From positions 7,046,501 to 7,110,500 of the forward strand of contig JAFFJZ010000013.1 in assembly GCA_018340375.1 (NCBI GenBank): a DNA stretch of 64,000 nt. Direction: 5' to 3'. The DNA comes from Gonatopus flavifemur (Eukaryota > Arthropoda > Insecta > Hymenoptera > Dryinidae). The position numbers were made by a program, and so were the translations under genes. Every line of letters starts with the position of its first letter. The first letter of the stretch is position 1. Shown here piece after piece: positions 11,456 to 21,648 of this stretch. The notes beneath the pieces are model-generated. The model worked only from the letters and a program-made list of their open reading frames with translations, was not told the DNA's origin and did no database searches.

Positions 11456-12725
11456 TTGGTTATGGGAATAAGTTTCCGCCCTTTTTTAAGCAAAGTTGAT
11501 TTTTATTCAAACAATGGATTATTACATAATGTTATTCAAAGTATGCACCATTGGAAGCGACCACTTTTTCCCAACCTTTCAGGCAGCATACGGATTCCTC
11601 GGAGAGAAAAAGCAGGTTCTTTTTACTCGATCCATTCATTGAGCCATTTTTCGACACTTTCGTAAGAAGTAAACCGCTCTCCAGTAAGGGCTAATTGCAT
11701 AGATCTAAATAGATGATAATCCGAAAGCGCAATGTCTGGGGAATACGGTGAGTGTGGCAAGATTTCCCGATTCACTCCTTTCAAATATTCTTTAACAAGT
11801 TGAGCAACATGTGGCCTAGCATCATCATGCAGCAAGATAAGTTTATCATGTCTACCGTCCCATTCCGGTCGTTTTTCTTTTAGAGCTCGATTCAAACGTA
11901 TTAGCTGTAGTCTGTAACGATCGCCAGTGATTTTTTCCGACGGTTTAAGAAGTTCATAATAAATGACACCTTTCTGATCACACCAGATGCACAACATAAT
12001 CTCTGAAGCGTCGATATTTATTTCTGGCGTCGATGGACCTGGTACACCTGGCAGCCCCCAACTTTTTCGACGCTTAGGATTATTGTAATAGATCCATTTT
12101 TAATCGCCGGTGACAATACGATGCAGAAAACTCTTTTTTTTCTGCCGATCAAGAACCTTCTCGCACGCTACCAAACGCTCTCGATATCTCTCTCCTTTAG
12201 TTCATGCGGCACCCGATTACCTGCTTTTTGGACCATTCCCATCTTATGCAAGCGTTTACCGACGGTTGACCTGTCAACACTGAACTCTTCAGACAACTCA
12301 TCCAGGGTTCGACATGCATCTTCATTCAATAACTGTTCCAGTTCTACATCTTCGAATTTTTTCGGTGCCCCTCCGCGTTCTTTATTACTCACGTCAAAAT
12401 CGCCACTTTGGAATCGTCGAAACCACTCTTTACAAGTTGTATTAGATGGAGCGTGATAACCGTAGATATTGCACAGTACACGATACGTTTCAGCGGCACT
12501 TTTCTTCGAAATAAAATAATGAAGCATAACTTCCTGCAAATACTATTTTGTCGGGACAAACGTTGTCATTTTTCACACCAGATAAAAAATTATGTTTACG
12601 CTTGTAACAAATGTCAACTACCGCAATTGACACCCTACATATACGCTCCAAAATCATATAAATACGGAAAGGAATGATATACTTAATGATAAAAAAATCA
12701 CAAACCTTGATTTTCCTTCCCATGT
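11456..12725 (-). mobile_element. Mariner element 3 (degenerate; right end uncertain)
   Basis: The left boundary is the TA at 11454-11455 followed by TTGGTTATGGGAATAAG, which looks like a mariner terminal repeat. The transposase is read on the minus strand from about 12539 to 11532. On the right, a possible partner (TTCCTTCCCAT near 12714-12724) matches only weakly, so the right end rests mainly on usual mariner length. Confidence 0.6.
11532..12539 (-). pseudogene. Mariner transposase, broken
   Basis: The N-terminal part (12539-12168) has the mariner DNA-binding region, with CKEWFRRFQSGDFDVSNKE and the linker RVPHELKERD. The C-terminal part (11997-11623) has LLHDDARPH, YSPDIALSDYHLF and TGERFTSYESVEKWL. 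The second and third catalytic aspartates are present with 34 residues between them. Frame breaks lie between 12168 and 11997. A TAA follows WIE at 11623-11625, and there is one more shift before the terminal NGAYFE and stop at 11532-11534. It is a dead copy. The motifs resemble the mellifera-type mariner at 48792-50071 more than the intact one at 7572. Confidence 0.85.
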
Positions 12726-12949
12726 ACAGTTGTCAATAATCGCTGTGTTATTGTGGATTGCTAATTATTTTCTGTGTTAGAACAATTACCTAATAACGGT
12801 GGTCTATTAGTATCCAATTTTGGAGTGACTGTCAATTCGTCAAGTTTGTTTCCTGAAATTCCAATTCAAATCAAATTAAATGACAAACACAATACATTTG
12901 AAAAATTGGATTTCGTTAACCCCATAGTGACGACGATACTCATGAGTAT

Positions 12950-13610
12950 CCCGGATAGCATCGGGAGGTTTTCTGAACGTTCATGAAACGTACTTGCTCT
13001 CACAGAAAACGTCCAAATAAAATCCCAAGACGTTCTAAAAACGTCGCATGTACGTCCGAGGGACATACAAATGTTCTGTGATGTTCAATTTATGTCCACC
13101 ATGCGACGTTCTGGGGACGTGTTCAATGAAGATGTCAATGACGTTCTGCGATACTACGCGTATGTTTGTATGAGTTAGTTTTCATGAAAGTACGTTTGGG
13201 AAACGTAACGAGAACGTCCCGTGGTAAATGAAAAAGACGTACTAGGAACGTATTCAGGTGCATCAAAAATGAACGTTCTCTGAACGTATTTACGCTGGTT
13301 TAAAAAAACCATTGATTCTCGCCAAATCTCACTGAATTACAGTTGAACTTGGACAATGTTCTGGCCGAATCTCATCCAGCAAATGTCAATGAGATTTGGT
13401 CAGAAAGAACAGTCGATTCTCGCCAAATCTCACTGAATCTGGCCAAATCTCATTGATTCTCGGACAATGTTCTGGCCAAATCTCATTTAATTTCATTTGT
13501 CAGAAGTGATGGATTCTTTTAACCAGGGTAAACCTACTCCACGGAGACGAAGCGCGCAAAACTAAGGTTATGTTTCTAAAACGTTCACAGGACATTCAAT
13601 GCTGCCTGGG
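12950..13610. mobile_element. MITE with a dense ACGT motif array
   Basis: The ends CCCGGATAGCAT (12950) and the inverse of CCCAGGCAGCAT (ending 13610) form a short imperfect terminal repeat. The interior (12965-13290, continuing at about 13575) is packed with ACGTTC, GAACGT and ACGTCC motifs. Many of these are palindromic around ACGT. A second MITE sits at 13293-13528. No target duplication is clear and no coding sequence is seen. Confidence 0.5.
13293..13528. mobile_element. TA-flanked MITE, 236 bp, nested in the ACGT MITE
   Basis: The ends CGCTGGTTTAAAAAAACCAT and, inverted, CCCTGGTTAAAAGAATCCAT form imperfect terminal repeats. TA lies at 13291-13292 and 13529-13530. The interior repeats the phrase TCTGGCCAAATCTCATTGA several times. 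The ACGT-rich sequence resumes to its right, showing that it is nested. Confidence 0.7.
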
Positions 13611-13740
13611 CACTGATGAAACGATAATTCTTCCCATTCAACATTTTTTTTCTCACAATATGCGCACGTAGTAACCATTTTCCAACAATTAACTGATATT
13701 TATCTGGGACTTATTATAAGTTTTTAGCACAATTAAATGC

Positions 13741-14100
13741 ATAGTTCGTTTTAAAATTCAGGAAGAAACAAAATACATTTGGAAAATCAGGTTTCGTTAA
13801 CCTTATAAATATGATAATACTTACTAATGAAACGATAATTCTTTGCATTTGATGCTTTTTCTTTTTAAATATGCACTTGTATTAATCATTTTTCAAACAT
13901 TAATTAATATGTATGTATATTTATTTATTTCCGGCGCCTGCTTACAATGCTTGCAGGCGCCTCCATATACACTCTTCACATATCTTCTTAAATTTACCTT
14001 AGCCTACCACTTAACCTATCTCTCACTTATTTCTACTAAACATTAATCAATATTTATCTGAAATTTATTGCATGTTTGTAATCATTTTTGACATCACATT
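13741..14100 (+). repeat. Duplicated repeat C, copy 2 (split by a LINE tail)
   Basis: This second copy of the repeat starting near 12860 keeps the order AATACATTTGG, GTTTCGTTAACC, ATGAAACGATAATTCTT, ATATGCAC and CATTTTTC. It is interrupted at 13911-14037 by a small retrotransposed insert, then resumes with AATCAATATTTATCTG. Confidence 0.6.
13911..14037 (-). mobile_element. 5'-truncated non-LTR retrotransposon (LINE) 3' end
   Basis: Read on the minus strand, the 127-bp insert ends with a hairpin (GGCGCCTGC / GCAGGCGCC, plus-strand 13933-13961) followed by an AAATAAATA tail. It is bounded by near-identical 16-bp duplications at 13895-13910 and 14038-14053 (AAACATTAA, one base, AATAT). A hairpin plus short A/T-rich tail and a long target duplication are the usual marks of a truncated LINE insertion. 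The LINE clade cannot be named from this piece. Confidence 0.7.
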
Positions 14101-15204
14101 TTCACTATGTTCACAAGTTGAGAACCCTTTTATATTGAAAGGCGAACAACTCCGGCGCAAGCGTATTAACGTCGGGAGTAGTTTCTTCCCTGGCGTATGA
14201 GGCGCTGAATGATACTTTAATTGGAGACAAATATGGGGGCTCTATAGCCTATCCAGTTAGTATATGGATCAGTGTTTGAAACTACGATTTTCCATTCGAA
14301 AAAACATGTACCTGCGTCGAGAAATCGATCGAATGTAATATTTTCTGCTTACGCTGATGTTCAGTCGATCAACGACGTGAAATCATGAAAAATTCACATT
14401 GCGCACCCATGAACAGATTACCGTATTCCAGGAACTAATGATTCAATCAATCTCAAATTGTTCAAAAACCTTAGCAGAAATTGAAGGGTCGAATCGAATA
14501 ACCAGCTGTACGCGTTATCTTTCGTCTAGTACACTTCAAAGCAGGCAGGCGCCGCTGATGTCGGAGAATTTTTGTGATAAAATAAAATGAGAAATTCGCG
14601 ATACTAGAAAAACTTCCAACGGGAAAGTTGTTGCAAATATATTGAACAACACTTTGACAAATCTTGAGACAATTCCGTACTGTAGGTTAGAAATTATCAC
14701 CGATTTAATGGAAAAAGACCATATGCATCCATTAAATCGATTCGTTTTTTATTGAATCTGTGATAATTTTGAACCTTCAGAACGGATTCATGCCTAATGA
14801 ACAGTAATTATTCAAAGTGATTAGTTTCGTGCACACGTCATTTATATTTATAAATATGAATTGATATGGAATCAAAATGTGTGATTAAATTCATACAAGT
14901 TTACAGTTGAACGGTTGAAGAGTTGGTTCATGAGTTGAGAAATCCCAAGTTCGATTTCAAGTGATGTATTTTTCTTCTTTTTCCTTCAAGATCATAATGA
15001 AGTCAGTCACCGACTCATGATAGATTCATCATGGGAGTTATATTCATATTGCACGTTGGTTGCTAGTGTTTCACTAACGTTGATATAAGCGTTATCATTT
15101 TAGTATTTTGTCGAAGTTGGTTGCCAATGTTGGATGTTGACAACGAACGTTGCTCCAACGTTGAATGTTTGCAAAATTTCTCATTGGGTTATTATCAGGA
15201 TTCG
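14101..15204. other. No gene seen; one long hairpin
   Basis: AT-rich spacer. At 14685-14775 there is a good inverted repeat. Its outer pair is GGTTAGAAATTATCAC with its near-inverse, and its inner pair is CGATTTAATGGA with TCCATTAAATCG. No terminal TA or other target duplication is evident. A short ORF at 14399-14590 has no recognised product. Confidence 0.45.
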
Positions 15205-15206
15205 TA

Positions 15207-15439
15207 CACGGGAGAAAAATCGTGGGTTTTTTACATGAAGGGTTCTGAGCGAATAACCCATGGCAAAGACTAAGCGTTTATAGCACGGAGTTCATGCTTC
15301 AAACGCAAGTTGCCGTGGAAAAAACGCATGGAGCTTTGGCGTTTAGGGCATGAACTTGGTGCTATTAACGCTTGGTTGTTGCCATGGGTTATTCGCACAG
15401 AACCCTTCATGTAGAAAACCCACGATTTTTCTTTCCGTG
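15207..15439. mobile_element. Palindromic TA-flanked MITE, 233 bp
   Basis: The left end CACGGGAGAAAAATCGTGGG and the right end are inverted copies, and the pairing extends for about 110 bp per arm. TA lies at 15205-15206 and 15440-15441. No coding sequence is seen. It sits about 200 bp upstream of the laccase exon. Confidence 0.8.
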
Positions 15440-15643
15440 TAGATGTTGAATGCACGGCAGGAATGATCTGTGCTCACGTAGCTTAAAAGATTGAGGGTAT
15501 TGAAGTAGAATCAAGTTTTCCTATTCTCCTAATCAATATTATATCGATGGAATAGACCCATTTGTCATTCTTCCTTCTTTTAGAACAAAAATAGGTACAT
15601 TGGAACACGTAAATTAGCTAAATGGATTATATCTTCATTCCAG

Positions 15644-15933
15644 AACAAATTATAACGGTTCATGATGATTTCTCAACCTCTTTCTCCGATCTGGAATTAG
15701 TTGACGTAATGGATTGGACTGATCACCCTTGTCGGAGAAAATGCATGGACAACGCTGCACCTATGAAATGTCATTACACATTCAAATTAGAAGGGTATGA
15801 AACGATGAGCAAAGCGTGTTATAATTGTCCGTTCAACACGACAGACTGTTTTCGACCTCATTGTATACCTGCCGATGGAATCAAGCGGCCCATAATAGTC
15901 GTGAACCGACAGATGCCTGGCCCATCGATTGAG
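15644..15933 (+). CDS. Laccase / multicopper oxidase, one 5' exon
   Basis: Insect laccases are secreted copper enzymes that oxidise phenols, for example in cuticle tanning. This exon encodes the cysteine-rich stretch that precedes the first copper-binding domain. It shows HPCRRKCMDN, MKCHYTF, MSKACYNCPFNTTDC, FRPHCIPADG and the very typical NRQMPGPSIE. After the codon for that final glutamate comes GTAACG, a good splice donor, at the place where insect laccase genes often have an intron. The acceptor is probably the TTCATTCCAG ending at 15643; an upstream ATG at 15622 is the alternative start. No copper-ligand motif such as HWHG was seen elsewhere. The gene may therefore continue far away across large introns, or this is an isolated remnant. 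It is the only clear host exon in the window. Confidence 0.85.
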
Positions 15934-16305
15934 GTAACGATCAAATCACTCTTTTCTGGTAATACTTTTCCTATTTTGTACACTGATAACAATGATGTTC
16001 AATATACACTTGCTATTGGTAATCCTATTCTATCAAAATTTTGAGATACGAGAAAAACAAAGTTGATAATTTATATCTTGAATTACTGTATTTGCACGAA
16101 ATAAAATTGAGGAGGCGAATAAAGTTTTCCTGTTAAAAATCATTTACAGACATTAGTTGAGAGGAGAAATGATTCTCAACAAGCATGGGAATCGATGATT
16201 TCATAATATTCGAGAATCGCTGAATGCGAGGGGTTCTGGTTCTTCGGAATCGCAAAATTCTTCTATTCTTTTCATTTAGCTCAACTCTCACAAATCGGTG
16301 ATGCA
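15934..16305. other. Putative laccase intron start; no other gene
   Basis: AT-rich sequence from the splice donor at 15934 to the first piggyBac-like terminus. The frame stays open to 16044 past the donor but loses all laccase similarity there, which supports the intron call. Confidence 0.5.
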
Positions 16306-16309
16306 TTAA

Positions 16310-16377
16310 CCCTTTCCGACACTTGGTCCATACATGGGACGATGTTTTTTAATGCGTTTGTAACTGTATAATATAAA
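16310..16377 (+). repeat. Solo piggyBac-like terminus next to piggyBac 1
   Basis: A TTAA (16306-16309) is followed by CCCTTTCCGACACTTGG, which resembles a piggyBac terminal repeat. It is bounded on the right by the TTAA (16378-16381) that starts piggyBac 1. It could be the end of another piggyBac relative that was hit, or an imperfect-excision remnant. Confidence 0.4.
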
Positions 16378-16639
16378 TTAACCCTTTGCGGCATGGTGGC
16401 TATTACAATAGCCACCTCAATGTGTTTTAAGTTTACAGTTAACCAGAGACAATATAACGCTTTTTCCCCCAGTTTTTTTTTTCAATTTGATTTAGATAAG
16501 GACTTAGGAAGTATTCGGCATCACGTATACATTGTCAATCGTTTTACAAATTGTGATTTGAATGGATAAACAATGAAAAAAAGCCGTATTCATTGAATAA
16601 CACAGGCACACAAAAAAAATTGTCATGAACCAAAGGGTA

Positions 16640-18270
16640 GACCCCTCTATCCCTACGTTTTTGAGGTCGCTGGAACCGAATATGACCATGAAAAATTTTT
16701 TCAATCGCCCGTTTGCCCTCACCAACCCCCTGATGGGGGTTGGATTTGAAACATTCGGAAAAATTCAAATGTATGTGGATTTCTATGTTTTTTAGGATGC
16801 TCAAACCGGAAATGATGACAAATAAGAAATTCCACTCTTCTCTTGCCCGCTAGCACCCTGCCACCACCCCCTGAGGGGGGTTGAATTTTAAACTCTCGTA
16901 AGAAATTCAAATCCATGTAGATTTTTATGTTTTTTGGGATGCTGAAACCAAAAATCATAAGAAAAAATGAATTCCATCCTCTCTCACCAGCTAGCACCCT
17001 CCTACCGCCTCCTGATGGGGGTTGAATTTCAAATTTTCATAAAAAATGCGAATGTATGTGGATTTCTATGTTTTTTGGAATGCTGAAACCTAAAATGATG
17101 AGGACAAAGAATTCCAACCTCTCTCCCACCCGCTAGCACCCTCTTACCACCGCCGGACGAGAGTTGAATTTGAAACTCACGTGAAAAATTCAAATCTATG
17201 TGTATTTCCATGTTTTTTGGGACACTTAAATCAAAAATGATAACAAATAACAAATTAAACTCCTCTGTTACCCGCTGGTACCCCCTTACTACCCCCTTGA
17301 AGAGGGTTGGATTTGAAATTTTCTCACAAAATTGAGATGTATGTGTATTTCTATGTTCTTTGACATGCTGAGACCATGAACGACTGCAATCAACAATATC
17401 CACTGACTCGATTACCTCCTCACACTCCTGTACAATCATTCGAAAGAATCTAGTAGAATCCAGATGAAAGTCAGTTCTCAGCGAATTACGCTAACGATTC
17501 AGGATAAAACAGAAGAACCAAAGCTTTCATGGGCTCAATACTCAAAATTCCGGCGATCCAAAGTCAATCACTTGTTGATTCAACAGGTTAAACAGTATCC
17601 TATGTTGTAAACGTCAATACTCCATGAAATAGAAATATCAGATGCATTCATGATTTGGTTCTACTCTCAGCGGGTAACAAAGTGGGGAAATTTGTTATTT
17701 GTTATCATTTCTTATTCAAACGTCCCAGAAAACATGGAAATACATATACATTCAAATTTTTTACGTGAGTTTCAAATTCAGCCCCCATCAGGGGGTGGTG
17801 GGAGGGAGCTAGCGGGCAAGAGAGGGGTTGGATTTCTATTTTGTTATCATTTTCGGTTTAAGCATCCCAAAAAACATAGAAATCCACATACATTGGAATT
17901 TTTTAGGAAAGTTTGAAATTCAACCCCGATCAGGGGGTGGTAGGAGGGTGCTAGCGGGTAAGAGAGGGGTTGAAATTCTTTTTCCTCATCATTTTTGGGT
18001 TCAGCATCCCAAAAACATAGAAATCCACATACATTTGAATTTTTTATGAAAATTTCAAATTCAACCCCTATCAGGGGGTGGTAGGAGGGTGCTAGCTGGT
18101 GGGAGAGGGATTGGAATTCTCTTCCCCTATCATTTTTGGTTTCAGCGTCCCAAAAAACATAGAAATACACGTACATTTGAATTTTTCCGAATTTTTCAAA
18201 TTCAACCCCCATCAAGGGGTTGGTGAGGGCAAACGGGCGATTGAAAACATTTTTAGAACTCTTGTGTCAT
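16640..18270. repeat. Inverted array of about 141-bp units in piggyBac 1
   Basis: The left arm (16680-17400) holds five units whose marker (CTGATGGGGGTTG or a variant) recurs at about 16729, 16871, 17013, 17156 and 17303. The right arm (17640-18240) holds at least four units in the opposite orientation, with markers near 17780, 17920, 18062 and 18205. The unit period is 140-142 bp. A unique spacer of about 240 bp separates the arms. Short ORFs in several frames merely follow the repeats. The whole block could fold into a stem of about 600 bp. Confidence 0.85.
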
Positions 18271-18684
18271 CTGGGACGTGAATTACTCACGCAAAAATAA
18301 TAATATGTACAGATTTCATAATCCATACAAATATTCCAAAATATTATTATTTTTGTGCAAAATTGATTTTCTACGCATGATAGACTCAGGGTTTTCATTG
18401 CTACTTCGCAACTAGTTTTTTGTATCTATAATCGGAATATCAATTATTGTAGGACATATTAGTATCGACTGAGATATGTCTATTGTTATTTAATATTGAG
18501 TGAAGACAACTTATCCGTGTTGAAGATCGCGTTTGTGTGGCAGGCTAACCGGATTGTGAAAAACTGTCTCCCGCAAATTTTTGTGTGAAAAGGCATTCTT
18601 CTCCATCAGTCGTGGAAACGACTAAAGTTCATACATCACTTATATTTGGCGCACAAGACATATCACTTCATATAACTTCGAAAT

Positions 18685-20343
18685 GTGGATGAAATAACTG
18701 ATATTCCCAGTGATGCTGAATCTATCGATGGGTTGTGTGATGGTAATGATATTGAGAATGATTATACTGAATGTGATGGCGAAAGAAATCTTTCTGAAGA
18801 TTATCCTGACTCAGAAAGTTTTGATGATGATAACATAGAATTCAATGATAATGATTTTATGTGGGCGGAAAAAAGAGAAACCTAAGATGATTCCCCATAT
18901 ACTGAAACTTTCGGTCCAAATATTACAGATGATGTTACCACACCTTTAGACATATTTTCGTGTCTGTTCCCCCACGAACTTTCAGATTTAATTGTTGAAC
19001 AAACAAACCTGTGCTTGAGACAGAAAAAAACTAAAGCTGATTCAATAACCAAAGAGGAATTACTAGTGTTTTTCGCTACAAATTTAATGATGGGCGTGAA
19101 AAAATCCCCCTCTTACCGCGATTATTGGTCGACAGATCCAAAATTGAATGATCCATTTATATGCAAATTGATGACGGTTAATAGGTTTGGATTTCTTCTG
19201 AGTCATTTACACATGGCTGATAACAGTCAAGAACCGAGAAAAGGAGATGAAAATTATGATAAATTGTATAAGCTAAGACCATTCTTAGATAAATTATCCG
19301 AAACTTTCAAGAATTGTTGGAAACCCAGCCAAAACCAATCTATTGATGATTCCATGATCAAGTTCGAAGGCGGTAGCAGTTTGAAGCAGTACATGCCGAA
19401 CAAGCCCATGAAACGTGGATACGAAGTTTGGACGCGCGCAGATGCATCGCGAAATGTGTGCGAGTTTCAGGTATACACAGGTAGAGCCGAAAGTGCTGAA
19501 AAGCAATTGGGTGCCCGAGTAGTGAAAGATTTGACGCGTAACTTAGTAGGAAAAAATCATCATGTATTTTTCGATAATTTTTTGACCGGTCTTGATCTTA
19601 TGATAGATTTGAGGAAAGATGAAGTGTTTGCTTGTGGAACTGTTCGTTCCATCAGGAAGGGTTTACCAAAAAGCATTATTCCTGATGAAAAAATGGCGCA
19701 TGGGCAGTATGAATACCGTACTTGTGGTGCTGGAATTAGCTGGGTCAAGTGGATGGATAAAAAAGCTGTTTTCTTTTTATCCAACTATCATGATCCTTGT
19801 GAGGTTACTGTGACAAATCGTACACAAAAAGATGGTTCTCTTAAACAAGTAACTTGCCCAGTTATGTGCTCTGACTATCATGAAAATATGGGATATGTTG
19901 ATAGATCTGATCACCTAATATCAACTTACAAAATTGACAGGAAATCAAAAAAATGGTGGCACCGCATGTTTCGGCATTTTTTGGAGGTAGCCATTATAAA
20001 TGCATTGATTATTTACAATACCAGAAATCCAACACATCCAATGGCATCAAAAAAATTCAGGTTATTTTTAGTAGATCAATTGGCAAGCCATCATTTACCT
20101 ACACCTACGGGGAGAAAATGTCAGAAAACATCTCCATCAAACGTAGTCAGAAAACCTACAGTATCTATTGAGACAAGACGATCTCAATCATGTCATATGC
20201 CCGTATGTGTCAGCGTTCCAAGACGTTGTGCTTTTTGTAGTACAAAGAGTCAACCTTGCAGGACTTCATATACCTGCAGTACTTGCAATGTGCCATTGTG
20301 CATGAAACATGATGAAAATTGTTTTCGAAATTACTATACATGA
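18685..20343 (+). pseudogene. piggyBac transposase, nearly intact (one in-frame stop)
   Basis: PiggyBac transposase excises its element precisely and inserts it at TTAA. The frame runs about 553 codons, the normal size. An acidic N-terminus (18685-18885) is followed by the catalytic region with SIDDSMIKFEG, HHVFFDNFLTG and MGYVDRSDH. These match the family's three catalytic aspartates. The C-terminus has a cysteine-rich zinc-binding tail starting CAFCSTK. Two defects are seen. There is an in-frame TAA at 18883-18885, with the same frame continuing on both sides. There is also no ATG in frame at the start, where AAATGTGGATGAA looks like an ATG disturbed by a 2-bp TG duplication. From 19015 on it is open and looks functional. 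The stop could instead mark a small intron, but I see no convincing splice sites. Confidence 0.85.
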
Positions 20344-20929
20344 ACATTCTTATACATAAATTGTAGAACCATAAAATCGAGAACACAAGATTGTGAAACT
20401 TCATGCTATGAAGAAAACTGTAGAAACTGAAGAGTTGAAAATGAGAAACGATTGGAAAATTTTTGATGAAGAATTGAGAAATTTGGAATGAATAAGAGAA
20501 ATATACAAATACGGAATGAAAAAAGAATACAGAATAAAAAAAATTGAAAAATACAAAATCAAAAAATTAAAAATCAAAAAATTGAAAAAAAATTAAAAAA
20601 AAAAGGAACAAAATGGAGACAATCGCCGCTACGTCCACGTTCGTGTCTCCGGAATCAACCAAACGCGGTGACTTCCATTGAAGCCTAAATCTATGAGAAT
20701 TCATTGTCGAAAAATAAGGTTCTCTAAATGATTGATAAATAAATTCCTCTGCCTTAATTGTTCGATCTTCAAATGTTCACCCTTTCATTTCTTGTTCATT
20801 ATTCGAATGAAAAATATTGAATTCCAGAAAAAAGGAGTTGGTCTACGGTGATTGATTCAAAAACAATGAGTTTACAAGCTTTTCGCAGAATCCCGGTTTC
20901 CCAAGTTTTCTAACGCCATCTGAATTTGC

Positions 20930-21600
20930 TCTTCGGATTTTGGGAATTTGAGTTTGAATTTGCGATCAACGAACCGAAAGCCCCTCCGTGCATGAAGTTC
21001 AGCATGGTTACACGATTTTCAAAATTTTCCGTCACCACCTTGAATCTGACATTTTGAATTTCGAAAATCTGCGTTCAGATTCGTAATCAGCAACCCGAAA
21101 AATCCCCGACACGTGAGTTTCAGCAAAATCCCGCAATTTTCAAAATTTTCCACCGCCATATTGAATCCGCCATTCTGGATTTTGGAAATCTGAGTTTAGA
21201 TTCGTAATCAGCGATCCGGAAAATCCCCGACACGTGAATTTCAGCGGAATCCCCCAATTCTTTTAATTTTTCGCCGCCATCTTGAAACCGCCATCTTGAA
21301 TTCTGCAAATCTGCGTTCAGATTCGTAATCAGCAACCCGAAAAATCCCCGACGCGTGAGTTTCAGCAAAATTCCGCAATTTTTCAAATTTTCCACCGCCA
21401 TATTGAATCCGCCATTCTGAATTTTTGAAATCTGAGTCCAGATTCGTAATCAGCGACCCGAAAAATCCCCGACATGTGAGTTTCAGCGAAATCCCCTATA
21501 TTTTAAAATTTTTTGCCACCATCTTGAATCCGTCATCTTGATTTTGCAAATCTGAGTCCAGATTCGTAATTAGCGACCTCAAAAACCCATATATACTAAG
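20930..21600. repeat. Tandem array of about 120-bp modules at the 3' end of piggyBac 1
   Basis: The phrase GATTCGTAATCAGC recurs near 21078, 21198, 21318, 21439 and, as a variant, 21559. Each is followed by GACC or CAACCCGAAAAA-type sequence and a paired CCGCCAT...TTGAATCCGCCAT phrase. The period is 120 bp. The same module, diverged, builds the long inverted repeats of piggyBac 2 and the array at 25080-26460. Confidence 0.9.
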
Positions 21601-21648
21601 TTTCATGAAAAACCGTCCATCTGAAAAACGTATGCCGCAAAGGGATAA

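Larger units (their letters stand above)
12800..13740 (+). repeat. Duplicated repeat C, copy 1 (split by a nested MITE)
   Basis: The parts 12860-12945 and 13611-13740 match 13755-13900 plus 14050-14080. Shared phrases are AATACATTTG-AAAAT, GTTTCGTTAACC and ATGAAACGATAATTCTT. Copy 1 is interrupted by the MITE at 12950-13610. The two copies lie side by side, so this is an old local duplication with later separate insertions. Confidence 0.6.
16382..21644 (+). mobile_element. piggyBac element 1 (5.26 kb)
   Basis: The left terminus CCCTTTGCGGCAT begins right after TTAA (16378-16381). The right terminus ATGCCGCAAAGGG ends at 21644 and is followed by ATAA, a one-base variant of the expected TTAA. 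Inside are a large inverted array at 16640-18270, a nearly intact transposase at 18685-20343, an A-rich low-complexity stretch at 20440-20620 and a tandem module array at 20930-21600. It is about twice the size of a typical piggyBac because of these arrays. Confidence 0.85.

Noticed and set aside
12700..12725. Right terminal repeat of mariner 3
   Set aside because: Only about half the positions match the left end; boundaries are flagged as approximate instead.
16504..18281. Overlapping ORFs on both strands with recurring HPKKHRNPHT-like phrases
   Set aside because: They follow the 141-bp repeats in the inverted array. The same phrase repeats with the unit period, and no domain or start context is present.
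21120..21401. Minus-strand ORF with repeated ISG-like phrases
   Set aside because: Translation of the 120-bp tandem module; the periodicity is that of the DNA repeat.
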